Source of the DNA: Pseudomonas linyingensis
Lineage (GTDB): Bacteria; Pseudomonadota; Gammaproteobacteria; Pseudomonadales; Pseudomonadaceae
Length of the DNA: 56,031 nucleotides
Direction of reading: 5' to 3'
NCBI RefSeq assembly: GCF_900109175.1
Contig: NZ_FNZE01000023.1
Location: 1-56,031 of the forward strand
In this document: positions 32,034-41,779 of the stretch, in pieces
How the letters are laid out: every line of letters begins with the position of its first letter
How positions within the stretch are numbered: the first letter of the stretch is position 1
Made by a program: the position numbers and the translations under genes
Notes under the pieces: model-generated
What the model was told of the DNA's origin: nothing
The model's input: the letters and a program-made list of their open reading frames with translations, nothing else
Databases searched by the model: none

Positions 32034-33359
32034 ATGAAAGAGCATTCCAACCCAGCCGCCGGCAACGAGCGCATCGCCCTGCTGCGCCGCCACGCCCAAC
32101 CGCTGCCGTCGCTGGACAGCGGCGCGTTCGGCGCGCTGTTCGACCGCTACGCCGACGCCCGCGTGGTGCTGATCGGCGAGGCCAGCCACGGCACCTCCGA
32201 GTTCTACCGGACCCGCGCGGCGATCACCCGCCGGCTGATCGAAAAACACGGATTCAACATCGTCGCCGTCGAGGCGGACTGGCCGGACGCGGCGCAGATC
32301 GACCATCAGGTGCGCCGGCAACAGCCGCCGACCTGGCACCAGCACGCCTTCCAGCGCTTCCCCACCTGGATGTGGCGCAACCGCGAGGTCGCCGGCTTCT
32401 GCGAGTGGCTGACCGGCTACAACCGCAGCCTGCCCGCCGAGCGCCGCGTCGAGTTCCGCGGCCTCGACGTCTACAGCCTCGGTGCCTCGATCGGCGCGGT
32501 GCTGGCCTATCTGGACCGCACCGACCCGCCGGCCGCCCAGGCCGCGCGCCAGCGCTACGATTGCCTGGAGCCCTGGCAGGACGCCCCCACCCTGTATGGG
32601 CGCAACGTCCTGCACGGCCAGCAGTCCTGCGAGGACGCCGTGGTCGAGCAGTTGCGCGCCCTGCTCGAACGCCGCCTGGAGCGCCTCGGCCGCGACGGCG
32701 AAGCCCTCTTCGACGCCACCCAGAACGCCCGCGTGGTGCAGGCCGCCGAGCAGTACTACCGGACCATGTACCACGGCTCGACGGCCTCGTGGAACCTGCG
32801 AGACCAGCACATGTTCGACACCCTGGAGCGCCTGCTGGAGCATCGCGGCCCGCAGGCCCGGGCGGTGGTTTGGGCGCACAACTCGCACATCGGCAATGCC
32901 GCCGCCACCGCCATGGGCTGGGCCGGCGAGTTCAACATCGGCGAGCTGTGCCGCAGCGCCTGGGGGCGCGAGGCGGTGCTGATCGGCATGGGCACCGACC
33001 GCGGCGAGGTGGCGGCGGCCAGCAACTGGGACGAACCGGCGCAGATCAAGCGGGTACGCCCCTCGCGCAGCGACAGCTGGGAGCAGGTGTTCCTCCAGGT
33101 CGGGTTGCCCGCCTCCTTCACCGACTGGCGCGGCGACGAGAGCGGGGAGCTACGCGAAGCGCTGTCCGCGACCCTGCTGGAGCGCGCCATCGGGGTGATC
33201 TACCGCCCGGAGACCGAGCGGCAAAGCCACTACTTCGAGGCCGTGCTGGCCGAGCAGTTCGACGCCTGGATCTGGCTGGAGGAAACCCACGCCGTCACCG
33301 CGCTGGGCAGGCAGGAGCCCCATCTCGGCGAGGACGAAACCTGGCCGTTCGGCGAGTGA
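32034..33359 (+). CDS. Erythromycin-esterase-like family protein
   Basis: This 441-residue protein matches the erythromycin esterase/EreA-like superfamily: RVVLIGEASHGTSEFYRTRAAITRRLIEKHGFNIVAVEADWPDA, GLDVYSLGASI, VVWAHNSHIGNA and RQSHYFEAVLAEQFDAWIWLEETHAV, in blocks. The catalytic His is H in EASHGTSEF, with Glu in EADWPD. Many chromosomal homologues of unknown substrate exist, so macrolide resistance should not be assumed. The start is ATG 32034 with GGGAGG six bases upstream. Confidence 0.87.
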   Translation: MKEHSNPAAGNERIALLRRHAQPLPSLDSGAFGALFDRYADARVVLIGEASHGTSEFYRTRAAITRRLIEKHGFNIVAVEADWPDAAQIDHQVRRQQPPTWHQHAFQRFPTWMWRNREVAGFCEWLTGYNRSLPAERRVEFRGLDVYSLGASIGAVLAYLDRTDPPAAQAARQRYDCLEPWQDAPTLYGRNVLHGQQSCEDAVVEQLRALLERRLERLGRDGEALFDATQNARVVQAAEQYYRTMYHGSTASWNLRDQHMFDTLERLLEHRGPQARAVVWAHNSHIGNAAATAMGWAGEFNIGELCRSAWGREAVLIGMGTDRGEVAAASNWDEPAQIKRVRPSRSDSWEQVFLQVGLPASFTDWRGDESGELREALSATLLERAIGVIYRPETERQSHYFEAVLAEQFDAWIWLEETHAVTALGRQEPHLGEDETWPFGE

Positions 33360-33374
33360 GGCACCCGCAGACGT

Positions 33375-33406
33375 GAAAAAGCCGGACGCTAAGGTCCGGC
33401 TTTTTC
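33375..33406 (+). terminator. Terminator of the erythromycin-esterase-like gene
   Basis: GAAAAAGCCGGAC / GTCCGGCTTTTTC is a strong intrinsic terminator 15 bases past the stop, with A and T runs on the two sides. It could also act for dcd on the minus strand. Confidence 0.9.
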
Positions 33407-33424
33407 ATGTGCACGCAGCGGATC

Positions 33425-33566
33425 AGAACCTGTTCACGATCTCGCGAGCTAGAGCCAGGCAAGGCGAAATCGGTTGAGGAAGCGGAATTTGCTGGCAGTA
33501 AATGAGCATTCCGAAACCGATTTCAACGCAGCATGGCCGACGCGCAGCAGATCGTGAGCAGGTTCT
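33425..33566. mobile_element. 142-bp MITE-like element with terminal inverted repeats
   Basis: The left end AGAACCTGTTCACGATCT (33425-33442) and right end AGATCGTGAGCAGGTTCT (33549-33566) are inverted repeats matching at 17 of 18 positions. Nested inside are GAAATCGGTT/AACCGATTTC (33466-33475, 33515-33524) and GGAAT/ATTCC, so the whole element can fold into one long hairpin. There is no coding frame. I recall elements of this type in other Pseudomonas. It abuts the last base of the dcd stop codon. Mobilisation in trans is inference. Confidence 0.75.
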
Positions 33567-34132
33567 CAGGCCTTGGGCAGGGTCACGCCAACTTGCCCCT
33601 GGTACTTGCCGCCGCGGTCCTTGTAGGACACCTCGCAGGCTTCATCCGACTGCAGGAACAGCATCTGCGCCACGCCCTCGTTGGCGTAGATCTTCGCTGG
33701 CAGGGTGGTGGTGTTGGAGAACTCCAGGGTCACGTGGCCTTCCCACTCGGGCTCGAGCGGGGTGACGTTGACGATGATGCCGCAGCGCGCGTAGGTGCTC
33801 TTGCCCAGGCAGATGGTCAGCACGTCGCGGGGGATGCGGAAGTACTCGACGGTACGCGCCAGGGCAAAGGAGTTCGGCGGGATGATGCAGACGTCGCCCT
33901 TGACGTCGACGAAGCTCTTCTCGTCGAAGTTCTTCGGGTCGACGGTGGCCGAGTGGATGTTGGTGAACACCTTGAATTCGTCGGCGCAGCGCACGTCGTA
34001 GCCGTAGCTGGACACCCCGTAGGAGATCACCCGGTCGGAATCCGCACCGCGCACCTGACGCTCGACAAAGGGCTCGATCATGCCGTGCTCGAGGGCCATG
34101 CGGCGAATCCACTTGTCCGATTTGATGCTCAT
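33566..34132 (-). CDS. dcd: dCTP deaminase
   Basis: This 188-residue protein is dCTP deaminase, producing dUTP for dTMP synthesis. Blocks are [72 protein letters not shown] (with the catalytic Ser/Arg/Glu set) and the C-terminal [19 protein letters not shown]. The start at ATG 34132 and the length agree with the family. It lies downstream of mrp on the same strand, with a repeat-bearing gap of 245 bp, and the MITE-like element abuts its stop. Confidence 0.96.
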   Translation of the reverse strand: MSIKSDKWIRRMALEHGMIEPFVERQVRGADSDRVISYGVSSYGYDVRCADEFKVFTNIHSATVDPKNFDEKSFVDVKGDVCIIPPNSFALARTVEYFRIPRDVLTICLGKSTYARCGIIVNVTPLEPEWEGHVTLEFSNTTTLPAKIYANEGVAQMLFLQSDEACEVSYKDRGGKYQGQVGVTLPKA

Positions 34133-34277
34133 GCGACTGTCCTGCCTGGGTGGGTAAACACGGGGATATGGCGAAAAACGAGCGCGTATCTTACCGGCTG
34201 GCCTGCAGCGGGCAAAGGGCCGGGCGACCGGAGACGTCGGCCCCGGCGCTGGAACTGTGCCACCAGATAGATCAACT

Positions 34278-34373
34278 GCTTCGCCCCGAGGTCGGGCCTC
34301 CCACAAGAGCAGGAGCGGCGCCGGACCTGTAGGAGGCGCGACCTCGCGGCGATGCGGGCCAGCGGCCCGCCAG
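34278..34373. repeat. REP-type repeat pair downstream of mrp
   Basis: First comes the unit GCTTCGCCCCGAGG...CACAAGAGC (34278-34313), near-identical to the one at 20054. Then comes a unit GTAGGAGGCGCGA ... GATGCGGGCC ... GGCCCGCCAG (34329-34373), which recurs at 35557-35590 upstream of mrp. The mrp gene is thus bracketed by related repeats. Confidence 0.7.
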
Positions 34374-34377
34374 AACA

Positions 34378-35472
34378 TCAATCCTCGCTGATGCTGATGC
34401 TCGGCATCGCCGTGGCGCTGGCGGCCTGGCGCGCCAGACGCGCGCCGACCTTGCGCGCCAGCTGCTGGTAGAGCATGGCGATCGGACCGTCCGGCTCGGC
34501 GACCACGGTGGGCTTGCCGTTGTCGGCCTGCTCGCGGATAGCCATCGCCAGCGGCAAGGATGCCAGCACCTCGACACCGTACTGCTCGGCCAGCTTGGCG
34601 CCGCCGCCCTCGCCGAACAGGTGCTCGGCGTGCCCGCAGTTGGAGCAGATGTGCACGGCCATGTTCTCCACCACGCCGAGCACCGGGATGTTGACCTTGG
34701 CGAACATCTCCACCCCCTTCTTGGCGTCCAGCAGGGCCAGGTCCTGCGGGGTGGTGACGATCACCGCGCCGGCCACCGGCACCTTCTGCGCCAGAGTCAG
34801 CTGGATGTCGCCGGTGCCCGGCGGCATGTCCACCACCAGGTAGTCGAGATTGTCCCAGGCGCTCTGGGTGATCAGCTGCAGCAGCGCGCCGGAGGCCATC
34901 GGCCCGCGCCAGACCATCGGCGTGCGCTCGTCGGCGAGGAAGGCCATCGACATCACCTGCACGCCGTGGGCCTGCAGCGGCACGAACCACTGCTGGTCCT
35001 TGATCTGCGGGCGGGTGCCGTCCGCAATGCCGAGCATCAGGCCTTGACTGGGGCCGTAGACGTCGGCGTCGAGGATGCCGACCCGCGCGCCCTCGCGGGC
35101 CAGCGCCAGCGCCAGGTTGGCGGCGGTGGTCGACTTGCCGACGCCGCCCTTGCCCGAGGCCACGGCGATGACGTTCTTCACCCCGGCCAGCGCCGGGGTC
35201 TGCGCCGGCACCTGGTGGGCCGGGATCACACAGTCGACCTGCACCGAGGCCTCGCTCACGCCGGCGAGGTTTTCCAGGCCGGACTTGAGCAGCTCGGCCC
35301 AGCCATTCTTGAACAGCCCGGCGGCATAGCCCAGTTCCAGGCGCACGCGTACGCGGCCACCGTCGATGCTGACGTCACGCAGACAGCCGGCGCTGACCGG
35401 GTCCTGATCGAGATGCGGATCGATGTACTGACGCAGGACCGCCTCGACGGCGGCGCGGGTGACTGCACTCAT
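34378..35472 (-). CDS. apbC: Iron-sulfur cluster carrier protein Mrp/ApbC
   Basis: This 364-residue P-loop ATPase is a scaffold or carrier for [4Fe-4S] clusters. It has an N-terminal MIP18-like domain ([22 protein letters not shown]), a deviant Walker [20 protein letters not shown], the switch [11 protein letters not shown] and the cluster-binding CSNCG (C-x-x-C). The start at ATG 35472 has GGGAGTC upstream. In Pseudomonas it commonly neighbours metG, in divergent orientation, as here. Confidence 0.95.
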   Translation of the reverse strand: MSAVTRAAVEAVLRQYIDPHLDQDPVSAGCLRDVSIDGGRVRVRLELGYAAGLFKNGWAELLKSGLENLAGVSEASVQVDCVIPAHQVPAQTPALAGVKNVIAVASGKGGVGKSTTAANLALALAREGARVGILDADVYGPSQGLMLGIADGTRPQIKDQQWFVPLQAHGVQVMSMAFLADERTPMVWRGPMASGALLQLITQSAWDNLDYLVVDMPPGTGDIQLTLAQKVPVAGAVIVTTPQDLALLDAKKGVEMFAKVNIPVLGVVENMAVHICSNCGHAEHLFGEGGGAKLAEQYGVEVLASLPLAMAIREQADNGKPTVVAEPDGPIAMLYQQLARKVGARLARQAASATAMPSISISED

Positions 35473-35556
35473 GGGTGACTCCCGGGCAAATGGTTGAGCG
35501 AAACAGGCGGCTATCCTAACCGACCATCGACGCGATGGAGAAACGCTCTGGCTCCA

Positions 35557-35635
35557 GTAGGAGGCGCGATGCGGGCCGCAGGCCCGCCAGTTGGGCAAGA
35601 GCATCGTCCCGAGGTCGGGCCTCCTCTACAGGGAT
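35557..35635. repeat. REP-type repeat pair upstream of mrp and metG
   Basis: GTAGGAGGCGCGATGCGGGCC ... GGCCCGCCAG (35557-35590) is the counterpart of 34329-34373, and CCCGAGGTCGGGCCTCC (about 35607-35625) is a diverged copy of the 20054/34278 unit. Both lie between divergent mrp and metG, in the promoter region of metG. Confidence 0.65.
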
Positions 35636-35738
35636 GGGCTGAGCGGGCCGCGCACCGTCGCCGCCCCACGGATGAAAAAAACCGCCCGGGGCTATATAGT
35701 TGCCGACTTCCCTCGTTTTGCCAGTGCAGCCGATCATC

Positions 35739-37784
35739 ATGTCCGAAGCCCGCCAGATTCTCGTCACCAGCGCCCTGCCCTACGCCAACGGCTCGATCCA
35801 CCTGGGTCACATGCTCGAGTACATCCAGACCGACATGTGGGTGCGCTTCCAGAAGCTGCGCGGCAACCAGTGCATCTACGTGTGCGCCGACGACGCCCAC
35901 GGCTCGGCGATCATGCTGCGCGCCGAGAAGGAAGGCATCACCCCGGAACAGCTGATCGCTGGCGTGCAGGCCGAGCACAGCGGCGACTTCGCCGACTTCC
36001 TGGTCGACTTCGACAACTTCCACTCGACCCACGCAGAAGAGAACCGCGAGCTGGCCACCGCCATCTACCTGAAGCTGCGCGATGCCGGGCATATCGCCAC
36101 CCGCTCGGTGACCCAGTACTTCGACCCGGACAAGGGCATGTTCCTCGCCGACCGCTTCATCAAGGGCACCTGCCCGAAGTGCGGCGCCGAGGACCAGTAC
36201 GGCGACAACTGCGAGAAGTGCGGCGCCACCTACGAGCCGACCGAGCTGAAGGACCCGCGCTCGGCGATTTCCGGCGCCACCCCGGTGCTGCGCGACTCCA
36301 AGCACTTCTTCTTCAAGCTGCCGGACTTCGAGGCCATGCTCAAGCAGTGGACCCGCAGCGGCAGCCTGCAGGACGCGGTGGCCAACAAGATCGCCGAGTG
36401 GCTGGACGGCGGCCTGCAGGAGTGGGACATCTCCCGCGACGCGCCCTACTTCGGCTTCGAGATCCCCGACGAGCCGGGCAAGTACTTCTACGTCTGGCTG
36501 GACGCACCGATCGGCTACATGGCCAGCTTCAAGAACCTCTGCAAGCGCCGCCCGGAGCTGGACTTCGACGCCTTCTGGAACAAGGATTCCAGCGCCGAGC
36601 TGTACCACTTCATCGGCAAGGACATCGTCAACTTCCACACCCTGTTCTGGCCGGCGATGCTCGAAGGCGCGGGCTACCGCAAGCCGACCCAGGTTTGCGT
36701 GCACGGCTACCTGACCGTCAACGGCCAGAAGATGTCCAAGTCGCGTGGCACCTTCATCAAGGCGCGCACCTACCTGGACCACCTGAATCCCGAGTACCTG
36801 CGCTACTACTACGCCAGCAAGCTGTCGCGCGGCGTGGACGACCTCGACCTCAACCTCGAGGACTTCGTGCAGAAGGTCAACTCCGACCTGGTCGGCAAGG
36901 TGGTCAACATCGCTAGCCGCTGCGCCGGCTTCGTCCACAAGGGCAACGCCGGCGTGATGGTCGACGCCAACCCCGAGCCGGCCCTGTGGGAGGCCTTCCA
37001 GGCCGCCGCGCCGAGCATCGCCGAGGCCTACGAGCACCGCGACTTCGGCCGTGCCATGCGCGAGATCATGCACCTGGCCGACCGCGCCAACGCCTGGATC
37101 GCCGACAAGGCGCCCTGGGCGCTGAACAAGGTCGACGGCAAGCAGGCCGAGGTCCAGGAAATCTGCGCCTTCGGCGTCAACCTGTTCCGCCAGCTGGTGA
37201 TCTTCCTCAAGCCGGTGCTGCCGAACCTCTCCACCGCCGCCGAGGCCTTCCTCAACGTCGCCCCGCTGAGCTGGCAGGACCACGCGCTGCGTCTGGCCGA
37301 CCATCAGCTCAACCCGTTCACCCCACTGATGACCCGCATCGAACCCGCGAAGATTGACGCCATGATCGAAGCCTCCAAGGAAGACCTCGCCGCCCAGTCC
37401 ACCGAAGCCGCCGCCCCGACCGGCAACGGCGAGCTGACCAAGGAGCCGCTGGCCGCGGAAATCAACTTCGACGCCTTCGCCGCGGTGGACCTGCGCATCG
37501 CACTGATCGAGAAGTGCGAGTTCGTCGAGGGCGCCGACAAGCTGCTGCGCCTGACCCTGGACATCGGCGACGCCAAGCGCAACGTGTTCTCCGGCATCAA
37601 GAGCGCCTACCCGGACCCGAGCCAGCTGGAGGGCCGCCTGACCCTGTATGTCGCCAACCTGGCGCCGCGCAAGATGAAGTTCGGCCTGTCCGAGGGCATG
37701 GTGCTGGCCGCCGGCCCGGGCGGCGAGGAGATCTTCCTGCTCAGCCCGGACAACGGCGCCAAGCCAGGCCAACGCGTGCACTGA
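35739..37784 (+). CDS. metG: Methionyl-tRNA synthetase
   Basis: This 681-residue class I synthetase charges tRNA-Met. The HIGH motif is HLGH (21-24), the zinc knuckle is C145-x2-C148-x9-C158-x2-C161, and the KMSKS loop is at 331-335. The C-terminal third contains an anticodon-binding helical domain and, from about residue 574 ([20 protein letters not shown]), an EMAP-II-like tRNA-binding domain for dimerisation. The start is ATG 35739 ([18 protein letters not shown]). A terminator follows 14 bp after the stop. Confidence 0.97.
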   Translation: MSEARQILVTSALPYANGSIHLGHMLEYIQTDMWVRFQKLRGNQCIYVCADDAHGSAIMLRAEKEGITPEQLIAGVQAEHSGDFADFLVDFDNFHSTHAEENRELATAIYLKLRDAGHIATRSVTQYFDPDKGMFLADRFIKGTCPKCGAEDQYGDNCEKCGATYEPTELKDPRSAISGATPVLRDSKHFFFKLPDFEAMLKQWTRSGSLQDAVANKIAEWLDGGLQEWDISRDAPYFGFEIPDEPGKYFYVWLDAPIGYMASFKNLCKRRPELDFDAFWNKDSSAELYHFIGKDIVNFHTLFWPAMLEGAGYRKPTQVCVHGYLTVNGQKMSKSRGTFIKARTYLDHLNPEYLRYYYASKLSRGVDDLDLNLEDFVQKVNSDLVGKVVNIASRCAGFVHKGNAGVMVDANPEPALWEAFQAAAPSIAEAYEHRDFGRAMREIMHLADRANAWIADKAPWALNKVDGKQAEVQEICAFGVNLFRQLVIFLKPVLPNLSTAAEAFLNVAPLSWQDHALRLADHQLNPFTPLMTRIEPAKIDAMIEASKEDLAAQSTEAAAPTGNGELTKEPLAAEINFDAFAAVDLRIALIEKCEFVEGADKLLRLTLDIGDAKRNVFSGIKSAYPDPSQLEGRLTLYVANLAPRKMKFGLSEGMVLAAGPGGEEIFLLSPDNGAKPGQRVH

Positions 37785-37798
37785 TAAGCGCACCGTGA

Positions 37799-37826
37799 AC
37801 AAGACCCCGCCGCGGCGGGGTCTTGT
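37799..37826 (+). terminator. Terminator of metG
   Basis: ACAAGACCCCGCC / GGCGGGGTCTTGT is a perfect 13-bp stem, followed by GTTTGC. It is a rho-independent type with a short T-run. Confidence 0.85.
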
Positions 37827-37966
37827 GTTTGCGCCCTGGCGTACAGCCCGCGCCAGCGCTCGCGACAATGGGCCGCAGCGGACGCTGCCCACGCTGCAAG
37901 CCGCACAAATAGCCGGATCCGCAGTCTTTATTCCCAAAAGGAATTACAAGCTCGGACGCGCTCGAC

Positions 37967-37995
37967 TTGTACGCTATAACCCGCTCCACGATAAT
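37967..37995 (+). promoter_or_regulatory. Promoter of the rsx operon
   Basis: TTGTAC (37967-37972), a 17-bp spacer and GATAAT (37990-37995) lie 41 bases before the rsxA ATG. The spacing is optimal and both hexamers are near consensus. No regulator site is evident. Confidence 0.6.
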
Positions 37996-38036
37996 AGACC
38001 CCCTCATTCATCGACGGCGCGAGCCCGCTTCTGCCC

Positions 38037-38621
38037 ATGACCGAATTCGCCCTCATCCTGGTCAGCGCCATTCTGGTCAACAACTTCGTGTTGGTGCAGT
38101 TCCTTGGCCTTTGCCCGTTCATGGGGGTTTCGAAGAAGATCGAAACCGCCATCGGCCTGTCGCTGGCCACCACCTTCGTGTTGACCCTGGCCGCCATGTG
38201 CAGCTACCTGATCCACCAGTACGTGCTCAAGCCGCTGGATCTTGAGTTCCTCAGGACCATCAGCTTCATCCTGGTGATCGCCGTGGTGGTGCAGTTCACC
38301 GAGATGGTGGTGAACAAGACCAGTCCGATCCTCTATCGGGTGCTCGGCATCTTCCTGCCGCTGATCACCACCAACTGCATCGTCCTCGGCGTCGCCCTGG
38401 TCAACGCCAACAAGGCCGAGTTCACCTTCCTCACCGCCACCGCCAACGGCTTCGCCGCGGGCCTGGGCTTCTCCCTGGTGCTGGTGCTGTTCGCCGCCCT
38501 GCGCGAGCGCATCGCCATCGCCGACGTGCCGCTGCCGTTTCGCGGCGCCGCCATCGGCATGATCACCGCCGGGCTGATGTCGCTGGCGTTCATGGGCTTC
38601 ACCGGATTGATCAAGCTATGA
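38037..38621 (+). CDS. rsxA: Ion-translocating oxidoreductase complex subunit A
   Basis: This 194-residue protein has six membrane helices and is the RnfA/RsxA subunit of the ferredoxin:NAD+ oxidoreductase/ion pump. The family opening [34 protein letters not shown] includes the conserved membrane cysteine (LGLCPF) paired with one in RsxE (homologous subunit) that binds a [2Fe-2S] cluster between them. A second cysteine (TTNC) lies mid-protein. The ATG at 38037 has a poor ribosome site. It overlaps rsxB by ATGA. Confidence 0.96.
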   Translation: MTEFALILVSAILVNNFVLVQFLGLCPFMGVSKKIETAIGLSLATTFVLTLAAMCSYLIHQYVLKPLDLEFLRTISFILVIAVVVQFTEMVVNKTSPILYRVLGIFLPLITTNCIVLGVALVNANKAEFTFLTATANGFAAGLGFSLVLVLFAALRERIAIADVPLPFRGAAIGMITAGLMSLAFMGFTGLIKL

Positions 38622-39193
38622 GTCTGGTCCTCATTGCCGTCGTTGCCCTGGCGGCGATCTGCCTGGTCGCCGGCGCCATCCTCGGCTACGCCGCGGTGCG
38701 CTTCCGGGTCGAAGGCGACCCCATCGTCGAACAGATCAACGGCCTGCTGCCGCAGACCCAGTGCGGCCAGTGCGGCTACCCGGGCTGCAAGCCCTACGCC
38801 GAGGCCATCGCCAACGGCGACAAGATCAACAAGTGCCCGCCCGGCGGCCAGGCCACCGTGCAGGCGCTGGCCGACCTGCTCGACGTCGAGGTCGAGCCGC
38901 TGGACGCCGCCGGCGGCGAGAAGCCGCGCATGGTCGCCTTCATCCGCGAGGCCGAGTGCATCGGCTGCACCAAGTGCATCCAGGCCTGCCCGGTGGACGC
39001 CATCGTCGGCGCCGCGCGGCAGATGCACACCGTAATCGTCGACGAGTGCACCGGCTGCGACCTGTGCGTCGAACCCTGCCCGGTGGATTGCATCGACATG
39101 ATCGAGATCGGCAGCAATGTGCAGAGCTGGAAGTGGGAGCTGCCGCTCCCGCCCGGCCAGTTGATCGCCACCGACCGGGAGCAGGCCGCATGA
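38618..39193 (+). CDS. rsxB: Ion-translocating oxidoreductase complex subunit B
   Basis: This 191-residue protein has an N-terminal membrane helix ([21 protein letters not shown]), a four-cysteine iron-sulfur motif [12 protein letters not shown] for one cluster, and two ferredoxin-type motifs ([14 protein letters not shown] and [14 protein letters not shown]). It feeds electrons to the pump. Overlap of four bases with rsxA and with rsxC shows translational coupling. Confidence 0.96.
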   Translation: MSLVLIAVVALAAICLVAGAILGYAAVRFRVEGDPIVEQINGLLPQTQCGQCGYPGCKPYAEAIANGDKINKCPPGGQATVQALADLLDVEVEPLDAAGGEKPRMVAFIREAECIGCTKCIQACPVDAIVGAARQMHTVIVDECTGCDLCVEPCPVDCIDMIEIGSNVQSWKWELPLPPGQLIATDREQAA

Positions 39194-41682
39194 CTGCCGC
39201 AGTGAAGACCTGGGACATCCCCGGCGGCATCCATCCGCCGGAGCGCAAGACGCTCTCCAACCGCACGCCGATCCAGGTCGCGCCGCTGCCCAAGCGGCTG
39301 ATCCTGCCGCTCGCCCAGCATATCGGCGCCCCCGCCGAACCCTGTGTGGCGGTCGGCGAGCGCGTGCTTAAGGGCCAGAAGATCGCCGACGCCGCCGGCT
39401 TCGTCAGCGTCGCCGTGCACGCGCCGACCTCCGGCACCGTGACCTTCATCGGCCCGCAGCCCTACCCGCACGCCTCCGGCATGCTCGCTCCGGCCATCGT
39501 CATCGAGGCCGATGGCCTGGACCAGTGGTGCGCGCTGGAACCCTGCGCCGACTTCCGCAGCCTGGCGCCGCAAGCGCTGCTGGCGAAGATCCGCGACGCC
39601 GGCATCAACGGCCTCGGCGGCGCCGGCTTCCCTACCGCGGTCAAGCTCACCGCGCGGCCGCTGCAGAAGATCCACACCCTGATCCTCAACGGCACCGAGT
39701 GTGAGCCGTACATCACCGCCGACGATATGCTGATGCGCGAGAGGGCCAGCGAACTGGTCAGCGGCATCGACATCCTCGCCCAGCTGATCCAGCCGGACGA
39801 GGTGCTGATCGGCATCGAGGACAACAAGCCCGAGGCCATCGCCGCACTCAGGGCCGCCCTGAGCGAACGCGCCTATCAGCTGCGGGTGTTCCCCACCAAG
39901 TACCCGTCCGGCGGCGAGAAGCAGCTGATCCAGATCCTTACCGGCCGCGAAGTACCGGCCGGTGGCCTGCCGGCGGACATCGGCATCCTCTGCCAGAACG
40001 TCGGCACCGCGGTGGCCATCCACGATGCCGTGGTGCTCGGCAAGCCGTTGATCGCGCGGATCACCACCCTCACCGGCGAGGCGCTGGCGCGGCCTATGAA
40101 CGTCGAGGCGCTGATCGGCACCCCGGTGCAGGACCTGCTAGCCTTCGCCGGCCTCGACGAGCAGAAGCTCGATCGCCTGATCATGGGCGGGCCGATGATG
40201 GGCGTCACCCTGCCCGCGCTCGACGTGCCGCTGATCAAGACCAGCAACTGCCTGCTGGCACCGACCCGCAGCGAGTTGCCGCCACCGCAGCCGGCGCTGC
40301 CGTGCATCCGCTGCGGCGACTGCGCCCTGGCCTGCCCGGCCAGCCTGCTGCCGCAGCAATTGCACTTCTTTGCCTTGGGCCAGGAACACGAGCAGCTCAA
40401 GGCGCACAACCTGTTCGACTGCATCGAGTGCGGCGCCTGCGCCTATGTCTGTCCGTCGAGCATTCCGCTGGTGCAGTACTACCGTGCCGCCAAGGCGGAA
40501 ATCCGCGAGCTGGAGCAGAAGCAGCAGAAGGCCGAACACTCCAAGCAGCGCTTCGAGCTGCGCCAGGAACGCCTGCGCCGCGAAGAGGAACGCAAGGAAG
40601 CGGAACGCAAGGCCCGCGCCGAGAAGGCCGCCCGCGCCAAGGCCGCCCAGGCCGAAGCCGCCGCGGCAGCCCCCGTCGCCAGCGCAGCGCCAGCCGTCAA
40701 CGAGGACCTCAAGCGCCTGAAGATTGAGGCCAGCATGGCCCAGGTGGCGCTGAAGAAGGCCGAGAAGCAACTGGCCCAGCACGACACGCCGGAGCTGCAG
40801 GCCCAGGTCGGCGAACTGCGCACCACGCTGGAAACCGCACAGAAGGCGCTGGCCGATGCCCAGGCTGCCGCCCCGGTCAGCGCCCCCGCCCCCGCTGCCA
40901 AGCCGGCCGGCGACGAGGCGCTGAAGAAGGCCAAGATCGAAGCCGCCATGCTCAAGGCGAAGATCCGAAAGCTGGAGAAGGTCGAGACGCCGGACGACGC
41001 CCAGCAGGCCGAACTGGCCAAGCTGCGCGAGCAGCAGGCTAAGGCGGAAAAAGCCCTGGCCGCTGCCGAGAGCAGCGCGCCGGCTGCCGCCGCAGCCACC
41101 ACAAAGCCGGCCGGCGACGAGGCCTTGAAGAAGGCCAAAATCGAAGCCGCCATGCTCAAGGCGCAGATCCGCAAGCTGGAGAAGCTCGAGACGCCGGACG
41201 ACGCCCAACAGGCCGAACTGGCCAAGCTGCGCGAGCAACTGACCGCCGCCGAGCAGGCCCTGGCCACGCTGGAGCAGCAGTCCGCCGTCCCGGTGCCGGC
41301 CGACGAGCCGGTCAAGGCCGAGATCGATCCGCTGAAGAAGGCCAAGGTCGAACTGGCGATGAAGCGCGCCGAACTGAAGAAGGCCGAGAAGGCCGGTGCC
41401 GACGAGGGCGAGCTGAGCAGGCTGCGCGACGCGCTGGCCGCCGCCGAGCAGACCCTGCACGGCGCCGAGGAGGCCTCGAACAAACCGGCGCCGGAGCTGG
41501 TGCGCACCGACAAGCGCCCGGTCGACGAAGCCACCCGCGCACTGAAGACCGAAGTGGCCTTCGCCCGTGCCGACCTGCGCAAGCTGGAGCGCGACGAATC
41601 CGCCGCTGCCGAAGCCCTGGAGGCCGCCCGCACACGGCTGGCCGAGGCCGAGCTCAAGCTCGCGGAGCAGCAGAGCAGCTGA
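39190..41682 (+). CDS. rsxC: Ion-translocating oxidoreductase complex subunit C with long repeat tail
   Basis: This 830-residue peripheral subunit carries a glycine-rich NADH/flavin region ([16 protein letters not shown] and [10 protein letters not shown]) and two 4Fe-4S motifs: [12 protein letters not shown] from C372 and [12 protein letters not shown] from C411. After about residue 430 it becomes a charged Ala/Lys/Glu-rich tail of about 400 residues. This tail has units such as [16 protein letters not shown] ... [20 protein letters not shown] that recur at 68-residue (204-bp) spacing from codon 574. Gammaproteobacterial RsxC tails vary in length. The start ATG 39190 overlaps rsxB by ATGA. 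Confidence 0.95.
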   Translation: MTAAVKTWDIPGGIHPPERKTLSNRTPIQVAPLPKRLILPLAQHIGAPAEPCVAVGERVLKGQKIADAAGFVSVAVHAPTSGTVTFIGPQPYPHASGMLAPAIVIEADGLDQWCALEPCADFRSLAPQALLAKIRDAGINGLGGAGFPTAVKLTARPLQKIHTLILNGTECEPYITADDMLMRERASELVSGIDILAQLIQPDEVLIGIEDNKPEAIAALRAALSERAYQLRVFPTKYPSGGEKQLIQILTGREVPAGGLPADIGILCQNVGTAVAIHDAVVLGKPLIARITTLTGEALARPMNVEALIGTPVQDLLAFAGLDEQKLDRLIMGGPMMGVTLPALDVPLIKTSNCLLAPTRSELPPPQPALPCIRCGDCALACPASLLPQQLHFFALGQEHEQLKAHNLFDCIECGACAYVCPSSIPLVQYYRAAKAEIRELEQKQQKAEHSKQRFELRQERLRREEERKEAERKARAEKAARAKAAQAEAAAAAPVASAAPAVNEDLKRLKIEASMAQVALKKAEKQLAQHDTPELQAQVGELRTTLETAQKALADAQAAAPVSAPAPAAKPAGDEALKKAKIEAAMLKAKIRKLEKVETPDDAQQAELAKLREQQAKAEKALAAAESSAPAAAAATTKPAGDEALKKAKIEAAMLKAQIRKLEKLETPDDAQQAELAKLREQLTAAEQALATLEQQSAVPVPADEPVKAEIDPLKKAKVELAMKRAELKKAEKAGADEGELSRLRDALAAAEQTLHGAEEASNKPAPELVRTDKRPVDEATRALKTEVAFARADLRKLERDESAAAEALEAARTRLAEAELKLAEQQSS
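40909..41241 (+). repeat. Tandem 204-bp repeats in the rsxC tail
   Basis: The codons from 40909 and from 41113 start near-identical units ([17 protein letters not shown], then [21 protein letters not shown]), with further diverged units before (about 40705) and after (about 41329). The units predict long helices with heptads. The region is a likely site of copy-number change between strains. Confidence 0.75.
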
Positions 41683-41691
41683 CCGATCCCC

Positions 41692-41717
41692 ACCCTCTCC
41701 CGCCAGCGGGAGAGGGT
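41692..41717. repeat. Intra-operon hairpin between rsxC and rsxD
   Basis: ACCCTCTCCCGC-ca-GCGGGAGAGGGT is a perfect 12-bp stem with a two-base loop, in the only sizeable gap (97 bp) of the rsx operon. It has no T-run. The CCCTCTCCC/GGGAGAGGG type is a repeat seen widely in proteobacteria. It could stabilise the rsxABC part of the mRNA or partially terminate it. Confidence 0.75.
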
Positions 41718-41779
41718 GCACAGAATTCCGGAGCCAGGGAGCCTATCCCTCTCCAGCCAAGACACACAACGGAGCACCA

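Noticed and set aside
32034-33359. Macrolide-resistance gene
   Set aside because: The protein is in the erythromycin-esterase superfamily, but chromosomal homologues are common and no mobile-element or resistance context is present, so I do not claim resistance.
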